64,000 nt of DNA from NCBI GenBank assembly GCA_002709225.1, contig PAQH01000008.1, positions 71,946 through 135,945 of the forward strand, in the 5' to 3' direction. The DNA comes from Planctomycetaceae bacterium (lineage in GTDB: Bacteria; Planctomycetota; Planctomycetia; Pirellulales; Pirellulaceae). How positions within the stretch are numbered: the first letter of the stretch is position 1; every line of letters starts with the position of its first letter. Below, piece by piece: positions 53,265-61,659 of this stretch. The notes under the pieces are model-generated. The model saw nothing but the letters and a program-made list of their open reading frames with translations. It was not told the origin of the DNA and did no database searches. Made by a program: the position numbers and the translations under genes.

Positions 53265-54068
53265 TTACGACGAAGTCTGTAAAGCGTCCTGTACGCCCAC
53301 ATAGGCCATGTGGGCTTTCATGCATGTGGACCTAAACGCCTCAGGACGAGCAATTCCCGGCAGTTTAAATGTCTCATGCCCGGCCTCCAAAAAGACAAGA
53401 TCACCGGCATCAAACCACTCTTGTCCATCAAGGCGGTCAATGCGAATCGCATCAAATCGATTCAACTGGACAGACCTTGTTACTTCACCATGCACAAACT
53501 GCAACGACTTATTCAAAACCATGGTCATCGCCAGCAAGCCGAGTCCAGCAACAACGTGGAACGCAGCTAGCCCAAACAACACCCAGCTGGGAATGGGCGA
53601 GTTGAAATTGCCCTCAGCGCCGGGGAGCAGTTCGCCAAATACGAAGTAGTGCAGCACAACCAGTACAACCCCAATGGCGAGCCCTCCACATCCGGCCAAG
53701 TTGCTCACGAACCGGCTACCCGAACCTAGATGGACTTCGTTACACAGTTCGTGCACACTGCGATTGGTTAACTTGTAATAACTGCCATGTGGGATCACCG
53801 AACGATCTTGAGGAAGCGAAGGATCGCGCGACGATCGACCACTAACGCGAACCGCCGGCAGTAGTCGGAAAAAATAGAGTGCCAGGCCGACCGGGATCGC
53901 CGCCAGAGCAATCAAGTTACCGATCTTGAAAACATAGATTCCGGCATCAATGGCAAACAGCCTGCCTAGTACGCGCGCCACGCTATAACGGGCAACGGAC
54001 GGCCAGACCTCCATAATAGTGGTTTCTTCGGACTCGGCCGGAGTCACTCCTGCAATGGCCTGCTTCAT
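53265..54068 (-). CDS. Membrane protein of unknown function
   Basis: Protein of 267 residues. Three hydrophobic segments are visible: GNLIALAAIPVGLALYFFRLL (about residues 50-70, quoted in part as IALAAIPVGLALYF), GLAIGVVLVVLHYFVFGELL and VLFGLAAFHVVAGLGLLAM. Between the first and second is YYKLTNRSVHEL, the kind of strand seen in membrane PH-like (bPH) proteins; the C-terminal part (FDAIRIDRLDGQEWFDAGDLVF) also fits that fold, so a transmembrane-PH protein is a reasonable but unproven guess. ATG 54068 is taken over an open extension of 42 codons. It lies between the FucU-family gene and the creatininase-family gene. Confidence 0.72.
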   Translation of the reverse strand: MKQAIAGVTPAESEETTIMEVWPSVARYSVARVLGRLFAIDAGIYVFKIGNLIALAAIPVGLALYFFRLLPAVRVSGRSSRDPSLPQDRSVIPHGSYYKLTNRSVHELCNEVHLGSGSRFVSNLAGCGGLAIGVVLVVLHYFVFGELLPGAEGNFNSPIPSWVLFGLAAFHVVAGLGLLAMTMVLNKSLQFVHGEVTRSVQLNRFDAIRIDRLDGQEWFDAGDLVFLEAGHETFKLPGIARPEAFRSTCMKAHMAYVGVQDALQTSS

Positions 54069-54194
54069 CACACGTTCCCTGGTCTGCCCATCTCTCACGG
54101 ATTCAACTCGTCGATAGTAACAGACGCAACCACGCTCTTCCAGCCCCAAAACGTCTACTCGATGGGGCCCAGCGGCGGAAGGAAACCGCCACAT

Positions 54195-54638
54195 TTACCC
54201 GCTGGCCGCGGGCGGTGTCACCCCTTTCTTCAAGATCAGATTGGCGTATTTGCGGACATCACCCGTCATCACCACTGCGAACGCCTGACGGGCGCGCTCA
54301 TAGAAGGCAAATCGTTCCAGAAGTTGAATTTCTGGGGGTCTGGCGACGTAACGACCGAGCAGCTCACGATAGCCCGAACCAACCGTCGGATCAACAATAT
54401 CCCCCTCGACTACCCGCATCATGACCGCCGCATCATCAACAAAATTGTCGAGCTCAAAAAGCGGCAGGATCGCGTCCAGGAGAGGTTCAATACCAACTCC
54501 ATCAAGGCGTAAAACCGGTGGCCCAATACTGTCCCCCGGAAAGTGCGCATCAGCCAAAACCAACTCATCGCCATGTCCCATGCGGCAGAGGGTCGCCAGC
54601 AGGTCAGGACCCAACAGAGGTGAAATCCCTTTAAGCAT
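54195..54638 (-). CDS. RbsD/FucU family sugar mutarotase
   Basis: Protein of 147 residues of the D-ribose pyranase/L-fucose mutarotase family, which interconverts sugar anomers. GISPLLGPDLLATLCRMGHGDELVLADAHFPG (quoted in part: LCRMGHGDELVLADAHFPG) contains the catalytic His of the family and the FucU-like D-A-x-F-P. The C terminus FYERARQAFAVVMTGDVRKYANLILKKG (in part) is the oligomerisation end of FucU. The length and the D-A-H-F-P text fit FucU better than RbsD. It is the first gene of the minus-strand run and fits the sugar-acid neighbourhood. Confidence 0.87.
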   Translation of the reverse strand: MLKGISPLLGPDLLATLCRMGHGDELVLADAHFPGDSIGPPVLRLDGVGIEPLLDAILPLFELDNFVDDAAVMMRVVEGDIVDPTVGSGYRELLGRYVARPPEIQLLERFAFYERARQAFAVVMTGDVRKYANLILKKGVTPPAASG

Positions 54639-54996
54639 GTGCGTCTCACAATCACCTGAATACCAGTCGAATGGCTCGCAGGTACCGGGGGGCTACCAGC
54701 CGTGTCAGCACCTATCGTGGCAAGAATCCGTCCATTGGTCCAGCCATTGGCTAAAACAATCCCACCCCCCGGCTGAGCCACCAACGTCTCAAATCAACCA
54801 AGCCCACCGCAGAGCCGTATGGTGGCTTACGCTAAAGCTGCAACATTGTAGCGCCAGCACTCCCTGGCGCTACCTCCCCATCAAGCTACATACTTGTATC
54901 CGGTGGCAAACTATGTCACAGTGCGTGTCGTCGTGACCGGGCCTCCTGGTCTGCGTCCTCGCTCTTCTCGCAACGTCTTTCCAGGCGGTCTCGATC
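54639..54996. other. Divergent intergenic region with a perfect 10-bp hairpin
   Basis: About 358 bp between fucU-like (minus) and a TPR-like gene (plus). The only structure I see is the hairpin listed at 54848-54873. Promoters for both genes must lie here. No small gene is supported. Confidence 0.55.
54848..54873. repeat. Perfect 10-bp inverted repeat, 6-nt loop
   Basis: GTAGCGCCAG (54848-54857), loop of 6 nt, CTGGCGCTAC (54864-54873). A stable stem without a following T tract, about 120 bp before the TPR-like gene start. It could be a transcript structure, a protein site or a copy of a genome-wide palindromic repeat. Confidence 0.6.
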
Positions 54997-55317
54997 ATGT
55001 TTGGCAAGTTTGGACGCAATATGGCCCGTCGCAAAGCGATCAAGACGTACAAAGACGGGATTGTACACGCAGACGCACGTCGTTTCGACAAAGCGATAGC
55101 GAACTACTCAACTGTCGTCGACATGCGGCAAGCTCCGCTGGATGTGCGTGCGATGGCGAGACTGAACCGAGCGCTGGTTTATTCCGTCCAAGGAGACGTC
55201 CCAACGGCGCGCAATGAACTGACCATTGTCATTCACGACGAAGCCGCCCCTGATTCCGTGAAAAATAGCGCTCGCGAAAAACTGAAACGGCTGGATAAAC
55301 GCAACAGCGCGGACTAA
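54997..55317 (+). CDS. Small TPR-like protein of unknown function
   Basis: Protein of 106 residues, mostly helical, with a repeat that resembles a tetratricopeptide: ARRFDKAIANYSTVVDMRQAP followed by VRAMARLNRALVYSVQGDVPTARNEL (in part), giving A-x-x-x-Y and R-A-x-x-x-x-x-G spacing. The end AREKLKRLDKRN is basic. AGGCGG is about 8 nt before ATG 54997; ATG 55021 is possible. Related small TPR proteins are conserved in planctomycetes. Function unknown. Confidence 0.65.
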   Translation: MFGKFGRNMARRKAIKTYKDGIVHADARRFDKAIANYSTVVDMRQAPLDVRAMARLNRALVYSVQGDVPTARNELTIVIHDEAAPDSVKNSAREKLKRLDKRNSAD

Positions 55318-55393
55318 TTCACATGCTGCGTTTGCTACGTTCGGCGCGCATTGAACGACACCGCGAACAGTCTGTCCATCGACTGTGGGCTGT

Positions 55394-55427
55394 TTCTCAA
55401 TCCCATAGCGTTCTCAATCCCATAGCG
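55394..55427. repeat. Two perfect 17-bp tandem repeats
   Basis: TTCTCAATCCCATAGCG at 55394-55410 and 55411-55427, without mismatch, in the gap between the TPR-like gene and the convergent smc gene. Function unknown; probably a small replication-slippage duplication. Confidence 0.85.
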
Positions 55428-55529
55428 ACGTCTGCTGCCCGACGATTACTTGGCATCAAGGGACCTGGCGGGTCTTGAGTCATCCACTCTGGATAGCTTC
55501 AGTCCGGACACTCAACCCATCTCTGCGTA

Positions 55530-58500
55530 TCAGGCAGCGCCCCGTTCGTCATCGCCAGCAGGTTCTTCTTCTGTTGTACTTCGCTCCAACGCCTCTTCAC
55601 TGATCGAACCATCCTCACTGACATCTTCAAACCGGACGGAAACCCGTTTAGAAACCCCCGATTCCTGCATGGTGACGCCATAGAGTGTAGTGGCAGCAGT
55701 CATCGTTTTCTTGGAATGGGTAACAACCACAAATTTTGTCCAGCCGAGAAAGCCATGTAATACATCAACAAATCTGCCAATATTGGCTTCATCAAACGGC
55801 GCGTCTACCTCGTCCAGTACACAAAAAGGACTGGGGCGAAACTGAAAAATAGCCAACAACAAGGCAACCGCAGTCAATGCCTTTTCACCCCCACTGAGCA
55901 GCGAGTTGTTAAAGGAAGGTTTCCCTGGGGGCGTTGCGACAATTTCCACGCCTGCCTCAAGCACGTCCACATCCTCATCGAGTACAAGATCGGCTTTGCC
56001 GCCGCCGAATGCCTTGCGATAGAGTGCGTGAAAATTTGCGCGAATCGCTTCCAAAGTCTCCATGAACAAGCGGCGACTATCTGCATTGATCTTGTGGATG
56101 ATTCGTTCCAGCGACTCTTTCGCCTGGCTAATATCGTTGTACTGACCAGAGAGTGTATTGAACCGAGATTCCAAGTCGTCCAATTCACCGAGCGCCTCCA
56201 TATTCACGGCACCGATCTGATTGATCTTGCGCCGTAAATCCTCAATTTCACGTTCTACTTCCTCGCGCTGTTGTTCTTCCTCTGATGTCTCATCCGTGAC
56301 ACTTTCCAGTTCAATTCCATAATCCTCTTTGAGTCGATCTACTACCGTATCACGTTCATGCCGGAGTTTGCCTGCCAGCAAATCGACCTGGTGGCAACGC
56401 TCTTCCAAACTCCGGTTCTCTTTCTGGTAACGCTGCAGATCGCCACTCAGATGATCCCGACGGCTGTGTAACTCCTGGCGTTTACCTAGTTGCTGGGCGA
56501 CGCTAGTTTCCAGCGACTCTTTGGTCAGAAACCATTCGGCGAGCTGGGTAGTCGCCATCAAGATAGCCCGTTCCGACTCGCGTTGTCGACGCTGAGCGAC
56601 TGACCATTGAGACCGCGCCTGATCCAACGAATGTGTTCGCTCAGCACGGTCTTCTTCAAACTGGGACATCCTCGCGCGGAGCGCGTCTTGGCGTTGCTCA
56701 ATCTTCGCCAATTCAACTCGTGCCGCTGTCGCAACCTTGAGCGCACCGAGACGCTCCTGCTCCACCACCTTGATGGCGTCATCGCCTGTCTGAATGGAGT
56801 CAGCAACCAGCTCCATGTCCGATTCCAGTTGATCTAATCGCTGCCGCAACTCTTGGCGGCGCTGGGATGCGTGATGGTGTTGCGTGCGTGAAGCCGCCAC
56901 CTCTTCCCCAACCGCTTCGCCCTGATCAGAGAGCTGTTCCGCGCGCTCCTCCAACGCCCGTGTCACCGCCCGACATTCGGCTAACTCAGCCATCGTAAGT
57001 TGCTGGCGATCGCTCAATTCCTTGACTTGGCGTTCTTGCGCTCGAATACTCTCCTGCAGGCGACCGATTTCCTGCTGCGCCTCTTCCATACGCTGCTGCA
57101 ATACGACGAATTCTTGCCGCAACGCTCGTAATTCACTCTTGCGTGAAACGAGTCCTGCCGAAGTCCGGCGCGGTCCCAGCAGGATCGATCCGTCGTGATC
57201 GACCAATTCCGCTGCAGGCGTAACAAAACGCATCGTCCCTGCTGTTGCGCGATGCAGTTCCCGCGCCCCTTCGAGTGTCCGTACAAACCAGGTGGTTCCC
57301 AGCAGTCTTTCGACCAACGGCACATATTCCGGATCAACATCGACGAACGTGTCCGCCCGGCCAACGACTTCGGGATGGCTACTCAACATCACTTCATGCG
57401 CCGCCGGTTCCGTACTTTGCGGCGTATTGTCTTCCAACTCTTTGTTGTCCACCTCTTCAAAGTAATCGGTGGTGGGTACCAATCCCACCCGGCCATTCAC
57501 TTTCAACAATCCGGCCGCGAGCTCGAGCAAAATGTGCTGTCCCGAAACCACCACAGACTGGGACCGATCCCCCAATGCCGTATCAATCAACGGCGCGTCT
57601 TCGAGTTTGACACGTAGTAGATCGACCAGCAGTCCTCGAATTTCCGTCCAGGGCCCCTCTCCTTCCCGTTCCGCCAATGCCAGAACTTGTGTCACTCCGT
57701 CGCCGATGCCTTCCCGCCGTTTCTCCAAATCCTCAAGCAGCGAAGTGCGCTCACGGATTCCACTGAGTCGACCGTGGCGCATAGAGAGGTCCTCTTTACG
57801 ACCGTTCAATGCATGGCGACTTTCCCACAACTCGCGCTCCGCGACAACGAGCTCCTGGTCCAATCTATCCAATCGCTCCCCCAGACTCGCTTGCTGCTCT
57901 CGCGAGTGCGCACATTCCGCCGCAGTCTTCTGCGTAGCCGATCCGATTTCAGCGAGCTGACGCTCGCCCTGTTCGCAAGATTTTTTCAGCGACTCGATTT
58001 GCGATTCGAGGTTGCCCAACTCGGTACCGGATGTGGCAGCTTGACGCATCAAGTCAACATGGTGGTCGCGGCGTTGGTCGTTCTCGCCGCGCATAAACTC
58101 AAGCTGCTGAATGTGTCCATCAAATCGCGCTTCATCATCCTCCAGCCGCTGCGCGGCATGCTCCCGCTCAGTTGCGGCTTCCGCGAGCTCCTGGCGCGTT
58201 TGCCGCGCACGCTGTTCCACATCGCCGGCACGTGTCATCATCGCCGATAGCTGCTCACGGCAACGAGCGATCTCCGCTTCCAAGTCGACACAGTCAGCGC
58301 GGCGATGTGTCTGCACAGATTGTTGAGTTGCAATCCTCTCCCGGTTCCGCGAGGCGACTTCTTCACGATCGCGAATTTCCGCGTCGACTGAAATCACTTC
58401 CTGATCAACCGTCGCGATCGCAGACTCTGCATCCTGTGCCTCCTGATTAGTCTGTCTAGCCTGAGATCTCAGCTCTTGAAGTTCTTCATCGACTCCACTT

Positions 58501-59222
58501 AACTGCTCATTCAAGCGGCGCCAATCCGTCATTGCCACTTGCGTTCGCAACTGTTGCAAACGCTCGGTGTACTCACGGTAACGACGCGCCTTGGAAGCCT
58601 GATTGCGAACGCTGCGCAATCGGCTCTCGACTTCATCGACGATGTCACGCAACCGCAATAAATTCTGGTCAACCCGTTCCAATCGCCGCTGGGCCTCGAT
58701 TTTCTTCGCTTTGAAGCGACTGATACCCGCAGCTTCTTCAAAGATCGCGCGGCGATCTCTGGGGGACGCCTGCAATAACTGATCTACTTTCCCTTGTTCG
58801 ATCAGGCTGTAAGCGTCAGTGCCAACTCCTGTCCCACGGAACAGGTTTCGCACATCCTTGAGGCGACAAGGCTCCCCGTTAATGAGGTATTCCGCTTCGC
58901 CACTACGGTAAACGCGTCGCGTGACATGCACCTCGGGAGCATCAACCCCGAGTCGTTCTTCCGAATTGTCAAAGATAATGGTCGCCTCTGCAGCGTTCAT
59001 CATCTTGCGACCACTGCCTAGCCCTTTAAAGATGACGTCCGCCATCTCCTTCCCACGCAAACTCTTGACACTTTGCTCGCCCAGCACCCATTTGATCGCA
59101 TCAACGATATTGGATTTACCCGAACCGTTAGGCCCCACGACCACCGTAATGCCCGGTGGAAAGTCAAAGCGTGTTCGGTCGGCAAAACTCTTGAAGCCGA
59201 TCAATTCGAGTGCTTTGAGCAT
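55530..59222 (-). CDS. smc: Chromosome segregation protein SMC
   Basis: SMC ATPase of 1230 residues. The N-terminal head has LKALELIGFKSFADRT and Walker A VVGPNGSGKSNIVDAIKW (in part GPNGSGKSN) near residue 32; the C-terminal head has the signature motif NNSLLSGGEKALTAVALL and Walker B PFCVLDEVDAPFDEAN. Two long coiled coils flank a hinge of about 150 residues (around 510-660), which carries a short acidic insertion (YFEEVDNKELEDN). The protein ends with an acidic Glu-rich tail. SMC organises and segregates the chromosome with ScpA/ScpB; neither partner gene is adjacent. A perfect 14-bp palindrome lies just upstream of the ATG. Confidence 0.96.
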   Translation of the reverse strand: MLKALELIGFKSFADRTRFDFPPGITVVVGPNGSGKSNIVDAIKWVLGEQSVKSLRGKEMADVIFKGLGSGRKMMNAAEATIIFDNSEERLGVDAPEVHVTRRVYRSGEAEYLINGEPCRLKDVRNLFRGTGVGTDAYSLIEQGKVDQLLQASPRDRRAIFEEAAGISRFKAKKIEAQRRLERVDQNLLRLRDIVDEVESRLRSVRNQASKARRYREYTERLQQLRTQVAMTDWRRLNEQLSGVDEELQELRSQARQTNQEAQDAESAIATVDQEVISVDAEIRDREEVASRNRERIATQQSVQTHRRADCVDLEAEIARCREQLSAMMTRAGDVEQRARQTRQELAEAATEREHAAQRLEDDEARFDGHIQQLEFMRGENDQRRDHHVDLMRQAATSGTELGNLESQIESLKKSCEQGERQLAEIGSATQKTAAECAHSREQQASLGERLDRLDQELVVAERELWESRHALNGRKEDLSMRHGRLSGIRERTSLLEDLEKRREGIGDGVTQVLALAEREGEGPWTEIRGLLVDLLRVKLEDAPLIDTALGDRSQSVVVSGQHILLELAAGLLKVNGRVGLVPTTDYFEEVDNKELEDNTPQSTEPAAHEVMLSSHPEVVGRADTFVDVDPEYVPLVERLLGTTWFVRTLEGARELHRATAGTMRFVTPAAELVDHDGSILLGPRRTSAGLVSRKSELRALRQEFVVLQQRMEEAQQEIGRLQESIRAQERQVKELSDRQQLTMAELAECRAVTRALEERAEQLSDQGEAVGEEVAASRTQHHHASQRRQELRQRLDQLESDMELVADSIQTGDDAIKVVEQERLGALKVATAARVELAKIEQRQDALRARMSQFEEDRAERTHSLDQARSQWSVAQRRQRESERAILMATTQLAEWFLTKESLETSVAQQLGKRQELHSRRDHLSGDLQRYQKENRSLEERCHQVDLLAGKLRHERDTVVDRLKEDYGIELESVTDETSEEEQQREEVEREIEDLRRKINQIGAVNMEALGELDDLESRFNTLSGQYNDISQAKESLERIIHKINADSRRLFMETLEAIRANFHALYRKAFGGGKADLVLDEDVDVLEAGVEIVATPPGKPSFNNSLLSGGEKALTAVALLLAIFQFRPSPFCVLDEVDAPFDEANIGRFVDVLHGFLGWTKFVVVTHSKKTMTAATTLYGVTMQESGVSKRVSVRFEDVSEDGSISEEALERSTTEEEPAGDDERGAA

Positions 59223-59231
59223 GGCCAGACA

Positions 59232-59245
59232 GTGCGTTAACGCAC
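59232..59245. promoter_or_regulatory. 14-bp palindrome just upstream of smc
   Basis: GTGCGTTAACGCAC is perfectly palindromic and lies 10-23 nt upstream of the smc start (59222), overlapping the expected ribosome binding site region. It could be a repressor site or an mRNA structure that limits translation. No strong Shine-Dalgarno sequence is otherwise visible. Confidence 0.45.
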
Positions 59246-59420
59246 GAAAGAATAAAAGAAACGCGCTCGGCGACCAGGAAACGTACCCCTTCGGGGTTCA
59301 GCATCGCTGCAGTAACAAAGTCTTCGTTACGACAACGGGAACCCGAGGTGACACCCAGTTCGGTGCATCAGATGCCGTCCACTCTCGGGTATGAAAAACC
59401 GTGACGAAACCATTCGTTTC

Positions 59421-61262
59421 TCAACGAAACCAACTGGTCATTTTAGCAAAGAAACCCGGTTTCTCCTCCTCTGGTTGATCTTCAACTGGTTTTTTGTCCT
59501 GGTTCTTTGCAGTGCGTTCACTGTCCAATCGGTTAGAAAACATATCGGGAATTGGATTGGCGGGTTTGGATTCGGAATCGGTATCGGAGGAAGTATCTTT
59601 CGTTACTCTCCTTCCGTAGCGACGACTCGCTCGTGGCGTCGCTTCCACAGCGATCCGGGCGGGCAAGAGTTCTCCTTTTTTGGCAGCTCTTATCGCCTCC
59701 AATACTTCGGCGTAGCCACCCCCTAACTGATGAATGGCGCGAATCATCGACTCTACATCCGCCGGGCAAACCAGGTAGGCCGTTTGTTCATTGGGCGCAA
59801 AACGACTCACCTTGAGACGGCCTGTATCTGTTCCAGTAATCAGGATCCGCTTTCCAGCAGACAAAAACCGGGGAGGAGAGATCGGAATCTGATGACCAAA
59901 GAGAACAATTTCGGGCCTTCGGTTTCGACTGAAGTGGATCATCGGCTCACCGCGAGTTACCACGACGTGAAGACTGAATTCGTCACCGAGCCACTCGCCA
60001 GCAATGATCGGACTTCCCGAATTGCGCGTGTGAATCGCATGGAACGCGCCGTAACGGGTTTCAGCACTTGGTAAATGTATCAACTCAGACAGCACATCGT
60101 AGGCACTTACATGATCCATCGCCGCCAGCGCTGTGAGGGCATGCCAACGAAACGCGGGATTTTGCCGCGCAGCTTCACCAAGCGTCACCACCGCGTCCGC
60201 TTCATCGAGGTAGGCTAGTGACTCGGCAGCATAAAATCGGACCTCAAAATCGCTCACCGACAGGCCTTTCTTCAGAGTCTCAATCGCCGGCTTGCCAATC
60301 GCTTCCAGTTGTAACGCAGCACGGGCCGACGTTGCCGGGGCAATTAATTGGCGCTCTAGCTCGGGAAGCCGGTCGGCCAATTCCGTCGCATCTGTACCAA
60401 CCGCAATACTACGAATGACCTTCATATACCGTACGAGATTGTTTCGATACCGAGAGTCAACAGCGAGTTCGATGAGATCGTCCTGCTTGGGGTTGGCAAC
60501 ACCTTTCTTGATACCGTGCTCAAATGTATGAAACCGTTTGTTGACTGCAGAGGCAATCAGCATCGCGCTACGGATCGAACCTTGTCGGGAACGAACACCC
60601 AGGCCAAGTGATCGGCCATGCTTCACCAACCCGCCGCCCAAGACACGTCCCCGAGATTCGTGAATCGAATCGTCTGAACCTTTAAACAAGGTATCAACAA
60701 CGACGGGGCCAGCGGCAAAACCAATTGGTAACCCCGATCGGATACTGCCTCCCAATACCGCCAATTCGCGCAACTGGCTCTGCATCAACCAACCACCACG
60801 TAAACTACTAGTCTCTGAGCCACGCGGCGTGAGCACCTCGACATCAAACTTGTCGCCATCCTGGGCCCCTGGAGGAATAAATCCACGTACCAGGACTAAG
60901 GACGTGCTAGGCCATGACAGGACTTGATTTGGGTTCTTCACGTCGTGGCGCTGCATTTCATTGAGCAGCACTTGGCGGCGCGAACTATTCGGTGGGTCAC
61001 TCCCCGTACCCGGCAAACCCGTTACGAGAGCAACGCTCTCTACTTTTTGATAGGTAAGTCCGAGTGGAATCGTCAATTCGGCTACCAACTGTGGACCATC
61101 GTTCTGGTCATCTGTTGAAACGACTGGCTCAGGACTCTGGCCGCGAAATGACAAGGACGAGCATCCGGCAACCAATAAGAAGACGATCCCGCCCAAAGGC
61201 AATTGCCATCGGCTCGTTCCAGAAATACGACAACGAGACTTCATGTTGGATATGGACTCCAT
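59421..61262 (-). CDS. FlgI-like lipoprotein with HEAT-like repeats
   Basis: Protein of 613 residues. A lipoprotein signal with lipobox VAGC (Cys 34) starts it. From about residue 55 to 290 it matches flagellar P-ring protein FlgI: VESVALVTGLPGTGSDPP, VLVRGFIPPGAQDGDKFDVEV (in part) and GGSIRSGLPIGFAAGP, RVLGGGLVKHGRSLGL. FlgI proper is a secreted, non-lipidated protein. Residues about 300-400 then show HEAT-like helices (VRFYAAESLAYLDEADAV, FRWHALTALAAMDHVSAYDV), and a tail rich in Lys, Glu and Ser ends the protein. No flagellar gene is adjacent. ATG 61262 or ATG 61244. It may be a P-ring variant or a paralogue with a new envelope role. Confidence 0.82.
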   Translation of the reverse strand: MESISNMKSRCRISGTSRWQLPLGGIVFLLVAGCSSLSFRGQSPEPVVSTDDQNDGPQLVAELTIPLGLTYQKVESVALVTGLPGTGSDPPNSSRRQVLLNEMQRHDVKNPNQVLSWPSTSLVLVRGFIPPGAQDGDKFDVEVLTPRGSETSSLRGGWLMQSQLRELAVLGGSIRSGLPIGFAAGPVVVDTLFKGSDDSIHESRGRVLGGGLVKHGRSLGLGVRSRQGSIRSAMLIASAVNKRFHTFEHGIKKGVANPKQDDLIELAVDSRYRNNLVRYMKVIRSIAVGTDATELADRLPELERQLIAPATSARAALQLEAIGKPAIETLKKGLSVSDFEVRFYAAESLAYLDEADAVVTLGEAARQNPAFRWHALTALAAMDHVSAYDVLSELIHLPSAETRYGAFHAIHTRNSGSPIIAGEWLGDEFSLHVVVTRGEPMIHFSRNRRPEIVLFGHQIPISPPRFLSAGKRILITGTDTGRLKVSRFAPNEQTAYLVCPADVESMIRAIHQLGGGYAEVLEAIRAAKKGELLPARIAVEATPRASRRYGRRVTKDTSSDTDSESKPANPIPDMFSNRLDSERTAKNQDKKPVEDQPEEEKPGFFAKMTSWFR

Positions 61263-61659
61263 GAAGGCCTGAGCGAGTGTGTTTTGCTCGCTTCACTGGA
61301 AAAAGATGTGACTTGGGCCGCGAGAATTATCTCGACACCACAACCGCAATCGCACAGCCGGAAAAGAAGACGCAAACGGCGCGGACGATAGAAGTTGCCT
61401 CAGCGCGCGTCAAGATCGCTTAATGCTTGGCAACCGATTTCCATTAGTTTCAATAGGTGCGGATGTGGTCTTCCAGCGCCCGCCCAGACAACTGCTAGCA
61501 TGCTACTGGGCACGATCTGAACCGTGATCTGGAAGCAAGCCAGCAGCACCCGAGCTGTCGGACAGGGACTTTCAAGCAACCACACAAAAATACCCATCGT
61601 CATCAAACGGGGACAACGATGGGTATGGGTCATAGAACCCGCCGTGGCGGACAAAACCA
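61263..61659. other. Intergenic region holding the terminator of the Gfo/Idh/MocA gene
   Basis: About 400 bp between two minus-strand genes. Its right end holds the stem-loop at 61585-61626 that serves the gene to the right. The left end must carry the promoter and leader of the FlgI-like gene. Short frames here are unsupported. Confidence 0.55.
61585..61626 (-). terminator. Intrinsic terminator of the Gfo/Idh/MocA gene
   Basis: Read on the minus strand, an 11-bp perfect stem (ATACCCATCGT / ACGATGGGTAT, at 61616-61626 and 61590-61600) with a 15-nt loop is followed by a run of Ts (AAAAA at 61586-61590 on the plus strand, partly in the stem base). It begins about 34 nt after the stop codon. 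A classic Rho-independent form. Confidence 0.7.

Noticed and set aside
59413..59428. Inverted repeat TTCGTT/AACGAA at the end of the FlgI-like gene as a terminator
   Set aside because: Only 6 AT-rich base pairs, the stop codon lies inside it, and no T tract follows.
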